Assembly: GCF_008386235.1 (NCBI RefSeq)
Contig: NZ_CP040671.1
Coordinates: 2,420,001-2,484,000, forward strand
DNA: 64,000 nucleotides
Reading direction: 5' to 3'
Origin: Thermosynechococcus sp. CL-1
Lineage (GTDB): Bacteria > Cyanobacteriota > Cyanobacteriia > Thermosynechococcales > Thermosynechococcaceae
Each line of letters starts with the position of its first letter. Positions within the stretch are counted from its first letter, which is position 1. A program made the position numbers and the translations under genes. Under the pieces are notes generated by a model. It had not been told where the DNA came from, made no database searches, and worked only from the letters and a program-made list of their open reading frames with translations. Below, piece after piece: positions 38,752-48,526 of this stretch.

Positions 38752-40419
38752 ATGCGTGATACATTTAACCTAGCTATTTTGAGGTTTTCATCTAAGAGCC
38801 CTATTGAAGGCTTGTTGGCTCAAATTAGTACTGAAGAAACTTCCCAAATTGTCGGTGAAAATTCAGTGAATCCAGCTTTTGACCTTAACAATTTGGGGAG
38901 CCTTTTAGCGCAAGTCATTATTGCAGTTGCTTTGTTGCTCATTGGCTGGATTGTTGCCACTATTCTGGCAAAGATAACACGCTCGGTTTTGAAACGACTG
39001 CGCGTTGATGAACGATTGACCCAGTTCTTTGGTGGCAATGAGTCGCTTCAGAGCATATCAGTGACTGCTATTCTGGCAGCAGTGGTTTTTTGGGTCATCT
39101 TTTTGCTGGCGGTGGTGGCCTTTTTGGATGCCCTGCGGCTAACAACGGTTTCCCAGCCCCTCAATGCATTTCTCAATCAAGTTTTTAGTTTCCTGCCCAA
39201 GCTGGGGGCAGCCATCTTGCTGGCGGATGTGGCTTGGGTAGTGGCGACCATATCAAAAATGGTGGTTACTCAGTCCGCCCGTTCTTTGAATTTGGATCGC
39301 CAACTCCCCCTAGAATCTGAGGGGAATGGTTCCTCAGAGGGGCCGGCCACCATGTCTGTGGCTGAGATGTTGGGAAATACCCTCTATTGGTTTGTTTTTC
39401 TTTTCTTCCTGCCCTTAATTTTGGGGGTGCTTGATCTGCAAGGCTCATTGCAGCCTGTACAAAATCTCTTGAATGATATTCTAGGGGCACTGCCTTTTGT
39501 CTTTAAGGCGGTGATTATCGCGGTTGTTGGTTGGTTTATTGCCCGCATTGTCCGCAGCTTAGTCGTTAACTTAATGACGGCCATGGGGATTCAGCGCATT
39601 GGTCAGCGCCTCGGTCTAGGGCAAACCAGTTTAGGGGAATCCCTAGCAACGGTCATCGGTACGATTGTCTATGTCTTAGTCTTGATTCCCACGGCGATCG
39701 CCAGCCTTGACGCGTTGCAAATTGTGGCCATTACGGAACCGGCAACGGCAATGCTCAACCAAGTGCTGACGGCATTGCCGAAAATTTTTACTGCAGCCAT
39801 TATTCTGCTGCTGGCCTATGTAATTGGCCGCTTTGTGGCGGAGACGCTTACCAATTTCCTACAAACCATCGGCTTTGATCAAGTGTTTGTCTGGCTAGGT
39901 CTAGAGCGTCCGACGGTGGATTCTCAGGAGTCTCAGCCGGCGGAGGCACCCGAGCAGCGCTGGCGACAGCCCTCAGAAGTGATGGGCATCGTTGCCCTTG
40001 TTGGCGTTTTGTTATTTGGGGCGATCGCTGCCGTTGATGTACTGGATATTCCTGCTCTCAGTGCTTTTGTCACTGCCCTAGTAGTGGTGATTGGTCGGGT
40101 GTTGGTCGGAACGCTGATCTTTGCGGTAGGATTGTATTTTGCCAATTTAGTGTTTCGGCTTCTTGCCAGTTCTGGCACCTCCCAAGGGCGTTTTCTCGCT
40201 CAGGCGGCGCGGCTAGCAACGATGACATTTGTGGGGGCAATGGCTTTGCAACAGATGGGCATCGCAACAAGTATTGTCAATTTAGCCTTTGGCTTGCTCT
40301 TTGGTTCTATTGCGGTGGCGATCGCCCTCGCCTTTGGGTTGGGATGCCGTCAAATTGCCGCGTCTCAAGTTGAAGAATGGCTGAATCTGCTTAAGGGCAG
40401 GAATTCCGAAAATTCTTGA
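38752..40419 (+). CDS. MscS-related multi-span membrane protein with repeated conserved TM-helix modules (CmpX-like)
   Basis: 555 aa. At least four copies of a membrane module are visible, each with a hydrophobic helix followed by small-residue stretches: VIIAVALLLIGWIVATILA, AVIIAVVGWFIARIVRS, AIILLLAYVIGRFVAETL and VLVGTLIFAVGLYFANLVF. This matches the conserved TM-helix family linked to mechanosensitive channels such as Pseudomonas CmpX. The soluble beta domain of MscS is missing: the protein ends shortly after the last helices, so channel activity is uncertain. ATG at 38752 with GAGGAC upstream. Confidence 0.82.
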   Translation: MRDTFNLAILRFSSKSPIEGLLAQISTEETSQIVGENSVNPAFDLNNLGSLLAQVIIAVALLLIGWIVATILAKITRSVLKRLRVDERLTQFFGGNESLQSISVTAILAAVVFWVIFLLAVVAFLDALRLTTVSQPLNAFLNQVFSFLPKLGAAILLADVAWVVATISKMVVTQSARSLNLDRQLPLESEGNGSSEGPATMSVAEMLGNTLYWFVFLFFLPLILGVLDLQGSLQPVQNLLNDILGALPFVFKAVIIAVVGWFIARIVRSLVVNLMTAMGIQRIGQRLGLGQTSLGESLATVIGTIVYVLVLIPTAIASLDALQIVAITEPATAMLNQVLTALPKIFTAAIILLLAYVIGRFVAETLTNFLQTIGFDQVFVWLGLERPTVDSQESQPAEAPEQRWRQPSEVMGIVALVGVLLFGAIAAVDVLDIPALSAFVTALVVVIGRVLVGTLIFAVGLYFANLVFRLLASSGTSQGRFLAQAARLATMTFVGAMALQQMGIATSIVNLAFGLLFGSIAVAIALAFGLGCRQIAASQVEEWLNLLKGRNSENS

Positions 40420-40467
40420 GCAAGGTAGTGGAGTAAGTTAACGCAGGAACGCTGTTTTAGCCACCAG

Positions 40468-40494
40468 AGGGGGAGAAATATTTCCTCTCCCCCT
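40468..40494. terminator. Hairpin between the MscS-like gene and folE
   Basis: Perfect nine-pair stem AGGGGGAGA/TCTCCCCCT with a nine-base loop, between two convergent genes. Only two Ts follow on either strand, so it is a weak intrinsic terminator, possibly bidirectional, or an mRNA 3'-end stabiliser. Confidence 0.55.
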
Positions 40495-40509
40495 TGTCTG
40501 CTAATCAGG

Positions 40510-41160
40510 CTAGCGGAAGGAGGGTTGGTGGCGGATCAGATCTAGGAACTCTTGGCGGGTGCGGGCATCTTCAGCAAACACCCCTTGCATTGAACTGGTG
40601 ACCGTCCAAGAGCCCGGTTTTTGTACACCTCGCATCACCATACACATATGGGTGGCCTCAACAACCACAGCCACCCCTTGCGGTTTCAGGAGTCCTTGCA
40701 AAGCATCTGCAATTTGTTGGGTTAGGCGCTCCTGCACCTGTAGCCGCCGCGCATACATCTCGCAAATGCGGGCAATTTTTGACAGGCCAATGACCCTGCC
40801 ATTGGGAATGTAGGCGACATGGGCACGACCAATGATTGGCAGAATATGGTGCTCACAACAACTAAAGAGATCGATGTCGCGCACTAAGACCATCTCATTG
40901 GTGTCTTCGTAAAAAACGGCGTCATTCAGTAGGTCATCCAAGGATTGGCGGTAGCCACTGGTTAAAAACTTCAAGGCTTGCACAACCCGTTTGGGGGTAT
41001 CCCGCAGGCCTTCGCGATCGGGATTTTCCCCTAGCCCGATGAGGAGTGTGCGAACCGCCTGCTCCATCTCAGCATCCGACACCTGGGTCGAGACGCAGGT
41101 GGGTATACTTTCAAGGCTGCTTTGCACGGTTAACAACTGGTTACGGGATTGCTGGGACAT
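40510..41160 (-). CDS. folE: GTP cyclohydrolase I (FolE type IA, zinc-dependent)
   Basis: 216 aa. Converts GTP to 7,8-dihydroneopterin triphosphate, the first step of folate and pterin synthesis. The zinc ligands lie in [11 protein letters not shown] and in [22 protein letters not shown] and [12 protein letters not shown] are family signatures. The N-terminal 30 residues are variable. A Zur/Fur-like palindrome lies 12-30 nt upstream of the ATG, suggesting repression by a zinc or iron regulator, notable because the enzyme needs zinc. folB, a later step, is also in this window but unlinked. Confidence 0.96.
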   Translation of the reverse strand: MSQQSRNQLLTVQSSLESIPTCVSTQVSDAEMEQAVRTLLIGLGENPDREGLRDTPKRVVQALKFLTSGYRQSLDDLLNDAVFYEDTNEMVLVRDIDLFSCCEHHILPIIGRAHVAYIPNGRVIGLSKIARICEMYARRLQVQERLTQQIADALQGLLKPQGVAVVVEATHMCMVMRGVQKPGSWTVTSSMQGVFAEDARTRQEFLDLIRHQPSFR

Positions 41161-41171
41161 AGGGTACCTAA

Positions 41172-41190
41172 AATAATAACGATTATCATT
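41172..41190 (-). promoter_or_regulatory. Zur/Fur-like operator upstream of folE
   Basis: On the minus strand AATGATAATCGTTATTATT. The first 15 bases match the Fur core AATGATAATCATTAT at 14 of 15 positions. As a Zur 7-1-7 palindrome (TGATAAT-C-GTTATTA) the arms match at 5 of 7. The site is 12 nt before the ATG, where binding would block transcription. Confidence 0.6.
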
Positions 41191-41273
41191 CTATTTACTG
41201 GTGGAAATGGTGTCAATGAAACTGACATGAAAGTCGGTTTAGTTGAGCATAGAATTTACAGGGGAAAGGCAGT

Positions 41274-41309
41274 CAAAATAAAATCCCCTCGTCCGCACTG
41301 GGAGAGGGG
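41274..41309 (-). terminator. Rho-independent terminator of ftsH
   Basis: Read on the minus strand: CCCCTC stem, 13-base loop, GAGGGG, then ATTTTATTTTG. It begins about 32 nt after the ftsH stop. Confidence 0.7.
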
Positions 41310-41341
41310 TTAGGGTGATTGAATCTACTAATTTAGGTTAT

Positions 41342-43237
41342 CTAAAGCTGCGGTACAAAGCGCTCTTTATCGGGAACAACGGTGTATTCAGCAACAATTT
41401 GCCGGAACTCTTCACCATCAATGGTTTCTTTTTCTACTAGGAGATCGACGAGGCGGTCAATGACCACGCGATTGTCCCGGATAATCTTGATGGCGAGTTC
41501 GTAGCTGTGCTGCACCAACTCCCGCACTTGGGCATCAATGCGCGCCGCAATTTCTTCGGAGTATTCTGTTCGAGACACCAAGTCCCGCCCCAAGAACACT
41601 TCACCGTTTTGGGTTTCCAAGGAGAGAGGTCCTAGATCTGACATACCAAAGCGGGTCACCATTTGCCGTGCCATTGCTGTCACTTGCTGCAGGTCATTGC
41701 CAGCACCAGTCGTGACCTCAGCATCGCCAAAGACGACGTATTCAGCCGCTCGGCCCCCAAGGGCACCGGCCATCCGCGCCATGAGTTGCGATCGCGAGAT
41801 CAGACCAGAATCCTCTGAGGGCATGAACCAAGTGAGACCACGGGCTTGACCGCGGGGCACCAACGTCACTTTTTGGACAGGATCGTGCTCTTTAAGCAGT
41901 GTCCCGACAATGGCATGACCCACTTCGTGGTAGGCGATGAGGCGCTTGCTCTTGCCGTCAATCAGCGGTGTGCCCTCCATACCAGCGACAACCCGATCCA
42001 CGGCATCGTCAATTTCCAGCATGGTGATGGCGGGTTTCCGCCGCCGGGCCGTGAGAATCGCTGCTTCATTGAGGAGGTTGGCCAAATCGGCTCCCGTAAA
42101 GCCGGGGGTACGGCGAGCGATCGCCTCAAGGGAAACTTCGGGCGCCAATTTCTTGTTGCGGGCATGCACCTTGAGAATCGCCAAGCGACCCTTAATATCC
42201 GGTGCATCTACCACCACCTGCCGGTCAAAGCGACCCGGACGCAGGAGAGCCGCATCCAAGACATCAGGACGATTGGTTGCCGCAATCACAATGATGCCGG
42301 TATTCCCCTCAAAGCCATCCATTTCGGTCAGCAGTTGGTTGAGGGTTTGCTCCCGCTCATCGTTACCGCCGCCAATGCCAGCCCCGCGTTGGCGACCCAC
42401 AGCATCAATTTCATCAATAAAGATGAGACAGGGAGCGTTTTCTTTGGCTTTGCGGAACAGATCCCGGACGCGGGAGGCACCAACACCAACAAACATCTCG
42501 ACAAATTCTGAACCCGAGATGGAGAAGAAGGGTACCCCTGCCTCACCGGCGATTGCCTTGGCCAGCATCGTTTTCCCTGTGCCGGGTGGCCCTACTAGTA
42601 GCACCCCTTTGGGAATGCGAGCACCCACCGCTGTAAATTTCTCGGGCTTCTTCAGGAAGGTGACCACCTCTTGTAGTTCTTCCTTGGCTTCATCGACACC
42701 AGCAACATCGTCAAACATGACACCCGTTTTGGCCTCCATTTGGAAGCGGGCGCGAGACTTACCAAAGTTCATCGCCTGACCTGGGCCTCCGGGCACGTTG
42801 CTGGAGCGGCGGAAGAGGAAAAAGAGTCCTCCCAAGAGCAAGACGGGGAAGAGTAAATTACCCAAGAGTCCCCACAGGGCACCATCATTGCGAGCCGGAT
42901 GAACATCAATTTCTACGTGCTGCTCCCGCAGTTTACTAATGACTTCTGGAGCCGTCCCCGGCATATCTACCCGTACCCGCAGGGGGCGACCGTTAATCAG
43001 TTCCGGATCAGAGACATCCACAATGGCGGTGCGACCATTATCGAAAATGTCCACTTTACTAATGCGACCCGCATCTAAATAGTTGAGGAATCGCCCATAG
43101 CTCATGCGCGTACTGGCGGTATTCAGAGGAGGCTGACTTTGATTGAGCATAAAGTTGCTCGCCCCCTGCCAGAGGAGAACCCCCATGAGCAGTAGGGGGA
43201 TTGACCAAAGGAGAACAGTTTTCCAAGAGACTTTCAT
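41342..43237 (-). CDS. ftsH: ATP-dependent zinc metalloprotease FtsH (FtsH2-like)
   Basis: 631 aa. Membrane-anchored AAA protease: two N-terminal membrane helices (about 8-25 and 118-138) enclosing a periplasmic/lumenal domain, the AAA module with Walker A GPPGTGKT and Walker B FIDEID, the SRH region, and zinc motif HEVGH (valine in place of the commoner alanine). N-terminus [16 protein letters not shown] resembles Synechocystis FtsH2 (Slr0228), the thylakoid form that degrades damaged photosystem II D1 protein, so that role is likely. Confidence 0.95.
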   Translation of the reverse strand: MKVSWKTVLLWSIPLLLMGVLLWQGASNFMLNQSQPPLNTASTRMSYGRFLNYLDAGRISKVDIFDNGRTAIVDVSDPELINGRPLRVRVDMPGTAPEVISKLREQHVEIDVHPARNDGALWGLLGNLLFPVLLLGGLFFLFRRSSNVPGGPGQAMNFGKSRARFQMEAKTGVMFDDVAGVDEAKEELQEVVTFLKKPEKFTAVGARIPKGVLLVGPPGTGKTMLAKAIAGEAGVPFFSISGSEFVEMFVGVGASRVRDLFRKAKENAPCLIFIDEIDAVGRQRGAGIGGGNDEREQTLNQLLTEMDGFEGNTGIIVIAATNRPDVLDAALLRPGRFDRQVVVDAPDIKGRLAILKVHARNKKLAPEVSLEAIARRTPGFTGADLANLLNEAAILTARRRKPAITMLEIDDAVDRVVAGMEGTPLIDGKSKRLIAYHEVGHAIVGTLLKEHDPVQKVTLVPRGQARGLTWFMPSEDSGLISRSQLMARMAGALGGRAAEYVVFGDAEVTTGAGNDLQQVTAMARQMVTRFGMSDLGPLSLETQNGEVFLGRDLVSRTEYSEEIAARIDAQVRELVQHSYELAIKIIRDNRVVIDRLVDLLVEKETIDGEEFRQIVAEYTVVPDKERFVPQL

Positions 43238-43277
43238 TGGCGGCGCTTTTTATCAGGTTCTTAACTAAATTTAACAT

Positions 43278-43299
43278 ATCCCTCCCAAAGGGGGGGTAT
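43278..43299. terminator. Possible hairpin between recG and ftsH
   Basis: Dyad ATCCCTCCC/GGGGGGGTAT around AAA with one mismatch, directly at the recG stop. There is no uninterrupted T-run, so its role as terminator is tentative; the ftsH promoter must also lie in this 61-bp gap or inside recG. Confidence 0.35.
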
Positions 43300-45686
43300 T
43301 AGTTCATCATGCCCTCAAGCAGGCGATCGCGCCGCTGCTGGAGAACTGCCTGCAGCAGAGGATAGCCCCGTAACTCAGGATCCTGGGCGATCAGTTCACT
43401 GGCCGCCGATCGCGCCGCCTCTAGGCAATCTTGATCCTCAACGAGGCTAGCGAGGGCAAAGTCCGGTAATCCCGATTGCCGCGTCCCCAACACCTCCCCC
43501 GGACCGCGCAGCCGCAGATCCATCTCTGCAATAAAGAAGCCATCCTGAGACTGTGCCAGCACATTCAGCCGTTGCTTGGCAACATCATTGCGAGAACTAT
43601 TGAGCAGCAGACAATAGGACTGTTGGGCACCCCGCCCCACCCGCCCCCGCAGTTGATGGAGTTGGGATAGGCCAAAGCGTTCGGCATGTTCAATGAGCAT
43701 CACCGTGGCATTGGGGACATCCACCCCCACCTCAACCACCGTGGTAGCCACCAGAATATCCAATTCCCCCTTGGCAAAGGCTTGAATTGTCGCATCCTTT
43801 TCACTCGATACCATGCGACCGTGGAGCAGCCCGACCCGAAAATTGGGAAAAATCTCCGTTTGTAATCGCTCGTGCTCGGCAATGGCGGATTTCAGATCCA
43901 GTTTTTCCGATTCCTCAACCAAAGGCAGGACAATATACGCTTGCCGCCCTTGGGCTACTTCCCGACGGATTAAATCGTAGGCGCAGGAGCGATCGCCCCG
44001 TCCCAAGACGGTTGTTTGAATCGGCTGCCGACCGGGGGGCAATTCATCAATTTGACTCACATCCAAATCCCCATGGAGGGTCAAGGCAAGCGTGCGGGGA
44101 ATCGGTGTCGCCGTCATGGTCAACACATGGGGCAGGAGTCCTTTAGCTTGCAGCTTTGCCCGTTGCGCCACCCCAAAGCGGTGCTGTTCATCAATAACCA
44201 CGAGACCGAGGCGCTGAAACGTCACCCCCTCTTGGATCAGAGCGTGGGTGCCCACCAGCACCGGCAATTCCCCTGTTGCCAATTGATCCAGAATCTGGCG
44301 GCGCTTGGCTGTACGTATCGATCCTGTGAGCAGTTCCACCGGCACATGGAGGGGGGTGAGCCATTCCAAGAGCTTGCGATAGTGCTGCTCTGCCAGAACC
44401 TCCGTGGGTGCCATTAGTGCCCCTTGATAGCCGGACTGCACTGCCGCCAATAGGGCAATCACTGCAACAACCGTTTTCCCTGACCCCACATCCCCTTGGA
44501 CAAGGCGATTCATGGGAATCGGGCGCTCTAAATCCGCCAAAATTTCCGCCACTACCCGCTGCTGCGCCCCTGTGAGTTGAAAGGGCAGCCCTTGGTAAAA
44601 CTGCTCAATCAGTTCCCCTTGGGGATTGAGGGGGGCACTGGCCTGCTGTTGCTGCTGGCGCCGCCGTTGCAGTAAGCCCAGTTGCAGGTAAAAAAATTCA
44701 TCAAAAATCAGCCGCCGCCGTGCCAGACTCAGTTGCGTTCGATCCGGCGGAAAGTGAATGTGCCGTAGCGCCATGTCTAAGGGCAGGAGTTGGTGACGTT
44801 GGCGTAGCCCCTGCGGTAGGGGATCAGGATAGCCCTGCACCAAGGGCAGAACGCGATCGACCGCACGGCGAATCACATCGGGAGATACCCCCTCCGTTAA
44901 GGGATAGACCGGCACAATACGGCCAATCGTGAGGGAGTCTATTTCTGCCCCAGCATGATCCAGCACTTCCAACTGCGGATCTTCAAGGGTAAGGCCATAC
45001 TTTGTCAGTTTCACGAGGCCAGAGGCAGCCACAATGGTCTGTGGGGCATAGAGGCGTTTTTGCTGCTCTTGCCACCCCCGTTGGGCATAGCGGGCACCCG
45101 CATAGAAGCGACTCAGGCGAATTTGCCCGGTGCGATCTTGAAGAACAATTTCTAAGATCGTCAGCTTGGCATTGCGGGGACTGGTAAAACAGTTGCAACG
45201 GCGGACTTTACCCACAAGGGTGACGGTCTCCCCAGCTTGCAGTTGCTGAATCGGGACTTGGCGGGCATAGTCAATGTGATCGCGGGGGAAGTAGTAAATG
45301 AGATCCGCAACCCTATAAAGCCCGAGTTTTTCCAGTTTCGCCGCAGTGCGCTCACCAATCCCATTCACTGTTTTGAGCGCTTGATCGAGGGGACGGGGGC
45401 GCGGGGGTGGACTTGTGAGTTGTTTGTGGACATCGTGGAGCAGTTGGCGCGTTTTCACCACGAGGTGTTGTCGTTGGCTGGGGGAGAGATCGTTGTAGTG
45501 GGCATAGGCTGCCGCCGTTTCCTGCCAGCGATCGCGCATCTGAAGGGGGAGTTGTTGCAGAGGGGCTTGCATTAACGCTGCGTGTAAATACTCATTAAAC
45601 CGATAGGTATTGCCCTGAAGGTTGCAAAAACCCCGCGCCGTTTCAATGGCAAGGGCGCGTTGTAGGCGTGGCCAGTCAAGGGACAC
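43299..45686 (-). CDS. recG: ATP-dependent DNA helicase RecG
   Basis: 795 aa, longer than the 690 or so of E. coli RecG because of about 100 extra N-terminal residues, as in other cyanobacteria. It regresses stalled forks and remodels branched DNA. Wedge domain near residues 150-260 ([20 protein letters not shown]), helicase motif [15 protein letters not shown] motif II, motif [15 protein letters not shown] and motif [17 protein letters not shown]. The start is GTG at 45686, supported by AGGAGG six bases upstream. Follows an unknown gene by 15 nt. Confidence 0.95.
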   Translation of the reverse strand: MSLDWPRLQRALAIETARGFCNLQGNTYRFNEYLHAALMQAPLQQLPLQMRDRWQETAAAYAHYNDLSPSQRQHLVVKTRQLLHDVHKQLTSPPPRPRPLDQALKTVNGIGERTAAKLEKLGLYRVADLIYYFPRDHIDYARQVPIQQLQAGETVTLVGKVRRCNCFTSPRNAKLTILEIVLQDRTGQIRLSRFYAGARYAQRGWQEQQKRLYAPQTIVAASGLVKLTKYGLTLEDPQLEVLDHAGAEIDSLTIGRIVPVYPLTEGVSPDVIRRAVDRVLPLVQGYPDPLPQGLRQRHQLLPLDMALRHIHFPPDRTQLSLARRRLIFDEFFYLQLGLLQRRRQQQQQASAPLNPQGELIEQFYQGLPFQLTGAQQRVVAEILADLERPIPMNRLVQGDVGSGKTVVAVIALLAAVQSGYQGALMAPTEVLAEQHYRKLLEWLTPLHVPVELLTGSIRTAKRRQILDQLATGELPVLVGTHALIQEGVTFQRLGLVVIDEQHRFGVAQRAKLQAKGLLPHVLTMTATPIPRTLALTLHGDLDVSQIDELPPGRQPIQTTVLGRGDRSCAYDLIRREVAQGRQAYIVLPLVEESEKLDLKSAIAEHERLQTEIFPNFRVGLLHGRMVSSEKDATIQAFAKGELDILVATTVVEVGVDVPNATVMLIEHAERFGLSQLHQLRGRVGRGAQQSYCLLLNSSRNDVAKQRLNVLAQSQDGFFIAEMDLRLRGPGEVLGTRQSGLPDFALASLVEDQDCLEAARSAASELIAQDPELRGYPLLQAVLQQRRDRLLEGMMN

Positions 45687-45701
45687 AGCAGGCCTCCTTC
45701 C

Positions 45702-46550
45702 CTATTGCTCACCATCCATTGCTTCGGGGACACTGGCGGTCGCGTCTGCGGCTTCATTGGCTTTCCACGTTTGCCACCATACCCGACTGGCCTTGAGAAC
45801 CAGATATTGCCGCTGTTTTTTATGCAGTTGCTTCTGGAGGGTGGCCAGACGTGCTTCCAGTTGGCGAATTTGACTGCGCTGATTGCCGAGGGGGGGATGC
45901 TGAAACTCCAGTTCCTCAAGTTGCAGGTAAATGGCTGCCATGGGGTGATGACTGGAAGATTCCCTTGGGGACTCACTGGTGTCTCGCTCCTCTTCGCCCT
46001 CCTCTTGTAGTTTCTGCTCATCTAGCATCATCGTCAACAAATGGGGAATCCGCCCAAGGGGACGATTTTCTGCCTTACTGGCAATCTCTAAAATGACCGC
46101 GATTGGGGCAGGCGGTAAGATAGCCGCCCGTTGTAGTAGATGGTTAATCTTGAGCGAACTTTGATAAAGAACTTGGCTCAATTGCTCTGATAGGGAGGGG
46201 GGTTCCTGTTCCTTGGTTGCGTCTTCTTCCCCATTCGTTGCCTCTTGCCTTGCAGTTGAGTCTTCTTGGCGACGGGTCTGTAGGCTTAAAATCGTGGTTT
46301 CCAAGGCGATCGCCAGTTCAACAATCTGACGCTGAAGGTCCTGTCGCTCTGGGTCTGCAAGGGTCAAAAATTGCTCTGGAAAGACTTGGGTGCACACCTG
46401 ATAACTAACCGTGATCAACTGCTGGCGGGCAATGGGGGCGAGCATTTCTAGATAGACATCATAAAGCTGACGCATTTCCGCCAAGGCGGCCAATAGCATC
46501 CCCTGTAACCCTAAAATTTCCCGCTCAACGGCTTCTAAGTTACCCGACAT
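45702..46550 (-). CDS. Conserved-type hypothetical, mostly helical protein upstream of recG
   Basis: 282 aa, not recognised. Residues 1-100 are predicted helical (REILGLQGMLLAALAEMRQL), followed by an acidic, Glu/Thr-rich linker (about 95-125), another helical block (SLKINHLLQRAAI), a second acidic linker (EEGEEERDTSES) and a basic coiled coil (SQIRQLEARLATLQKQLHKK). No membrane span or signal. It shares a transcript with recG; a link to DNA metabolism is only suggested by that. Confidence 0.7.
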   Translation of the reverse strand: MSGNLEAVEREILGLQGMLLAALAEMRQLYDVYLEMLAPIARQQLITVSYQVCTQVFPEQFLTLADPERQDLQRQIVELAIALETTILSLQTRRQEDSTARQEATNGEEDATKEQEPPSLSEQLSQVLYQSSLKINHLLQRAAILPPAPIAVILEIASKAENRPLGRIPHLLTMMLDEQKLQEEGEEERDTSESPRESSSHHPMAAIYLQLEELEFQHPPLGNQRSQIRQLEARLATLQKQLHKKQRQYLVLKASRVWWQTWKANEAADATASVPEAMDGEQ

Positions 46551-46684
46551 ACACGCCTAACCGGCAAAACAGTGCTGCTGCGTTTAAGAAGACTGTTTCT
46601 ACAATCTATTACAAAATCTTGGCGAGGATAGCCTGTTCACCGACTCATGGCAAGATGGTGGGGTTGCAAAGGTGAGACAGAAAC

Positions 46685-47506
46685 GTGGATATTATTCTCT
46701 GGCTGCAAGCAGTCATCCTCGGCTTCGTGCAAGGTATTACAGAGTTCTTGCCCATTAGCAGTACCGCTCACTTGATTCTCTTTAGTGACCTCTTGGGGTG
46801 GAAAAGTGTCTGGCATAAAACTGCCCTAGATGCGATGCAATTTGGTAGCGTGATCGCGGTTTTTGGCTATTTCTGGCAGGATATTCGCCAAATTGTCCAA
46901 GGGGCTTGGCAGGCATGGCAACAGCGGGATTGGCAGCGGGAAGAATGGAAACTGTTGGTTGGGATCACGGTGGGCACGATTCCCGCACTAGCGGCAGGAC
47001 TTCTTCTGAAATGGGCCAAAGTCGAGTTGGATCGGCCTCAGATCATTGCCACGATGGCGATCGCCATGGCGATTCTTTTGGGACTCGCAGAAAAATGGGG
47101 TTCCCGCAAACGCACCTATCAAGACATTGGCATTTTAGATGGCTTTCTAGTGGGTTGTGGCCAGATGATTGCCCTGCTGCCGGGGGCTTCGCGTTCAGGA
47201 TCGACGCTAACGACAGCTTTATTTTTAGGGCTGGAGCGGCAAACAGCGGCGCGCTTTTCTTTTCTGTTGGGCATTCCCACACTGACGATCGCCACCCTTG
47301 TCCAAGCCAAAGATGTTTTTGATGAGGGGACGCTGTTTATTCCTCTTGTGATTGCCACACTCTCGAGCATGGTTTTTTCCTATTTGGCAATCGCTTGGCT
47401 GCTGCGATTCCTGCAACGCCATTCCACTTGGGTTTTTATCTGGTATCGCATTGGCTTGGGAACTGCATTGTGGGGCGCGATCGCCCTCGGTAGTCTGCGA
47501 ACCTAA
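46685..47506 (+). CDS. uppP: Undecaprenyl-diphosphatase (UppP/BacA)
   Basis: 273-aa membrane phosphatase that recycles undecaprenyl pyrophosphate for peptidoglycan and polysaccharide synthesis. Two active-site motifs are present: VQGITEFLPISSTAHLIL near the N-terminus and LLPGASRSGSTLTTALFLGL in the middle. About eight membrane helices. The start is GTG at 46685; no in-frame ATG lies close. Confidence 0.95.
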   Translation: MDIILWLQAVILGFVQGITEFLPISSTAHLILFSDLLGWKSVWHKTALDAMQFGSVIAVFGYFWQDIRQIVQGAWQAWQQRDWQREEWKLLVGITVGTIPALAAGLLLKWAKVELDRPQIIATMAIAMAILLGLAEKWGSRKRTYQDIGILDGFLVGCGQMIALLPGASRSGSTLTTALFLGLERQTAARFSFLLGIPTLTIATLVQAKDVFDEGTLFIPLVIATLSSMVFSYLAIAWLLRFLQRHSTWVFIWYRIGLGTALWGAIALGSLRT

Positions 47507-47535
47507 GGAACAACATTTAGCAAAATTTAACCTAA

Positions 47536-47555
47536 CCTGTGGTCGAGATCACAGG
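47536..47555 (+). promoter_or_regulatory. CRP (SyCRP1)-like palindrome upstream of sigF
   Basis: CCTGTGGTCGAGATCACAGG contains TGTG-N8-CACA and differs by one base from TGTGATC-NN-GATCACA, the cAMP receptor protein pattern used by cyanobacterial SyCRP1. It lies about 150 nt before the sigF ATG and some 97 nt before the predicted transcription start. Confidence 0.6.
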
Positions 47556-47608
47556 GAAACTACAGAGGCTTTGCCATACTGAGTATGAAATAGTGAAAGT
47601 AGGGAAAA

Positions 47609-47636
47609 TTGTACAGGGACGCGATCGCTCTACAAT
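47609..47636 (+). promoter_or_regulatory. Candidate sigF promoter
   Basis: TTGTAC, 16-base spacer, TACAAT. The -10 matches consensus at 5 of 6; the -35 is poor (3 of 6), compatible with an activator-dependent promoter. The spacer includes a HIP1 octamer. Confidence 0.45.
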
Positions 47637-47693
47637 GACGTGAGCAAGTAGCGCCCTGGCCGCTTACTTTGGAAACGGTAGGGAAACCAAACC

Positions 47694-47714
47694 ATGGGTG
47701 TCTATGTCCAATAG
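47694..47714 (+). other. Six-codon mini-ORF overlapping the sigF start
   Basis: ATG GGT GTC TAT GTC CAA TAG, in a different frame from sigF, begins 10 bases before the sigF ATG and ends 8 bases inside it. The only ribosome-binding-like element (TAGGGA at 47679-47684) is 9 nt from this ATG, better placed for it than for sigF. Confidence 0.4.
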
Positions 47715-48498
47715 GGCACTGAGTACTGATCATACTGACCTAAAGGGTTCTACCTTGTCTCTGTTGCAGGCATACCAAGACAACCCTGCACGCGAATTGC
47801 GGAATCGCCTTGTCGAGTTGAACATGGGACTGGTACGCAAGGAAGCCCATCGCTGGGTACAGTGCACCCAAGAAAGCTTTGACGACCTGATGCAAGTGGG
47901 CACCCTTGGCCTCATTCACGCCATTGAACGCTTTGATCAAAGTAAGGGAGTGGCCTTTAGTTCCTTTGCCATTCCCTACATTCGCGGTGAGATTCAACAC
48001 TACCTGCGGGATAAAAGTCCGCAAATTCGCGTCCCCCGTCGTTGGCAAACCCTCCAAAGCCAAGCAAAGCGAGTCATTCAGGAGTTACGCCAACAACTGC
48101 AGCGTCCCCCCAGCGATAGTGAAATTGCCCAAGCCCTCGATGTCCCCCTTGAAGAATGGCAAGCGGCAAAATTTGCCAACTACCACACCACCCCGGTCAG
48201 CCTAGATGCCCCCACCTTTGAGGGTGAGGAAGATGCTGTTTCCCTCGGTGACATCGTGCCCGATCAACGGTACCAAAGTTTTCAACTCGCCCAAGAAGAT
48301 CGCATTCGTTTGCAGCAGTGTCTGCAAAAACTAGAAGCCCGCACCTGTCAGATTCTGGAATTTGTCTTTTTGTACGATTTGAGTCAAAAAGAAACCGCTG
48401 AACGCTTGGGTCTAAGTGCGGTCACAGTCTCTCGCCAGATTAAAAAAGGCCTCCAAGCCCTACAACGGATGATGAGTCACGACGAGGCTGAATCCTGA
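47704..48498 (+). CDS. sigF: RNA polymerase sigma factor, group 3 (SigF-type)
   Basis: 264 aa. Region 2 is clear: DLMQVGTLGLIHAIERFDQSKGVAFSSFAIPYIRGEIQHYLRD. Then region 3 (PRRWQTLQSQAKRVIQELRQQL) and region 4 with helix-turn-helix LSQKETAERLGLSAVTVSRQIKKGL. No region 1.1, so it is an alternative factor of the sigma-B/F/28 class. The KEAHRWVQ and RDKSPQIRVPRRW segments resemble cyanobacterial SigF, which controls type IV pilus and motility genes. A GTG at 47698 is an alternative start; the mini-ORF leaves the exact start uncertain. Confidence 0.85.
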   Translation: MSNRALSTDHTDLKGSTLSLLQAYQDNPARELRNRLVELNMGLVRKEAHRWVQCTQESFDDLMQVGTLGLIHAIERFDQSKGVAFSSFAIPYIRGEIQHYLRDKSPQIRVPRRWQTLQSQAKRVIQELRQQLQRPPSDSEIAQALDVPLEEWQAAKFANYHTTPVSLDAPTFEGEEDAVSLGDIVPDQRYQSFQLAQEDRIRLQQCLQKLEARTCQILEFVFLYDLSQKETAERLGLSAVTVSRQIKKGLQALQRMMSHDEAES

Positions 48499-48526
48499 AA
48501 ACGCATAAAATATATTTATGATATTT

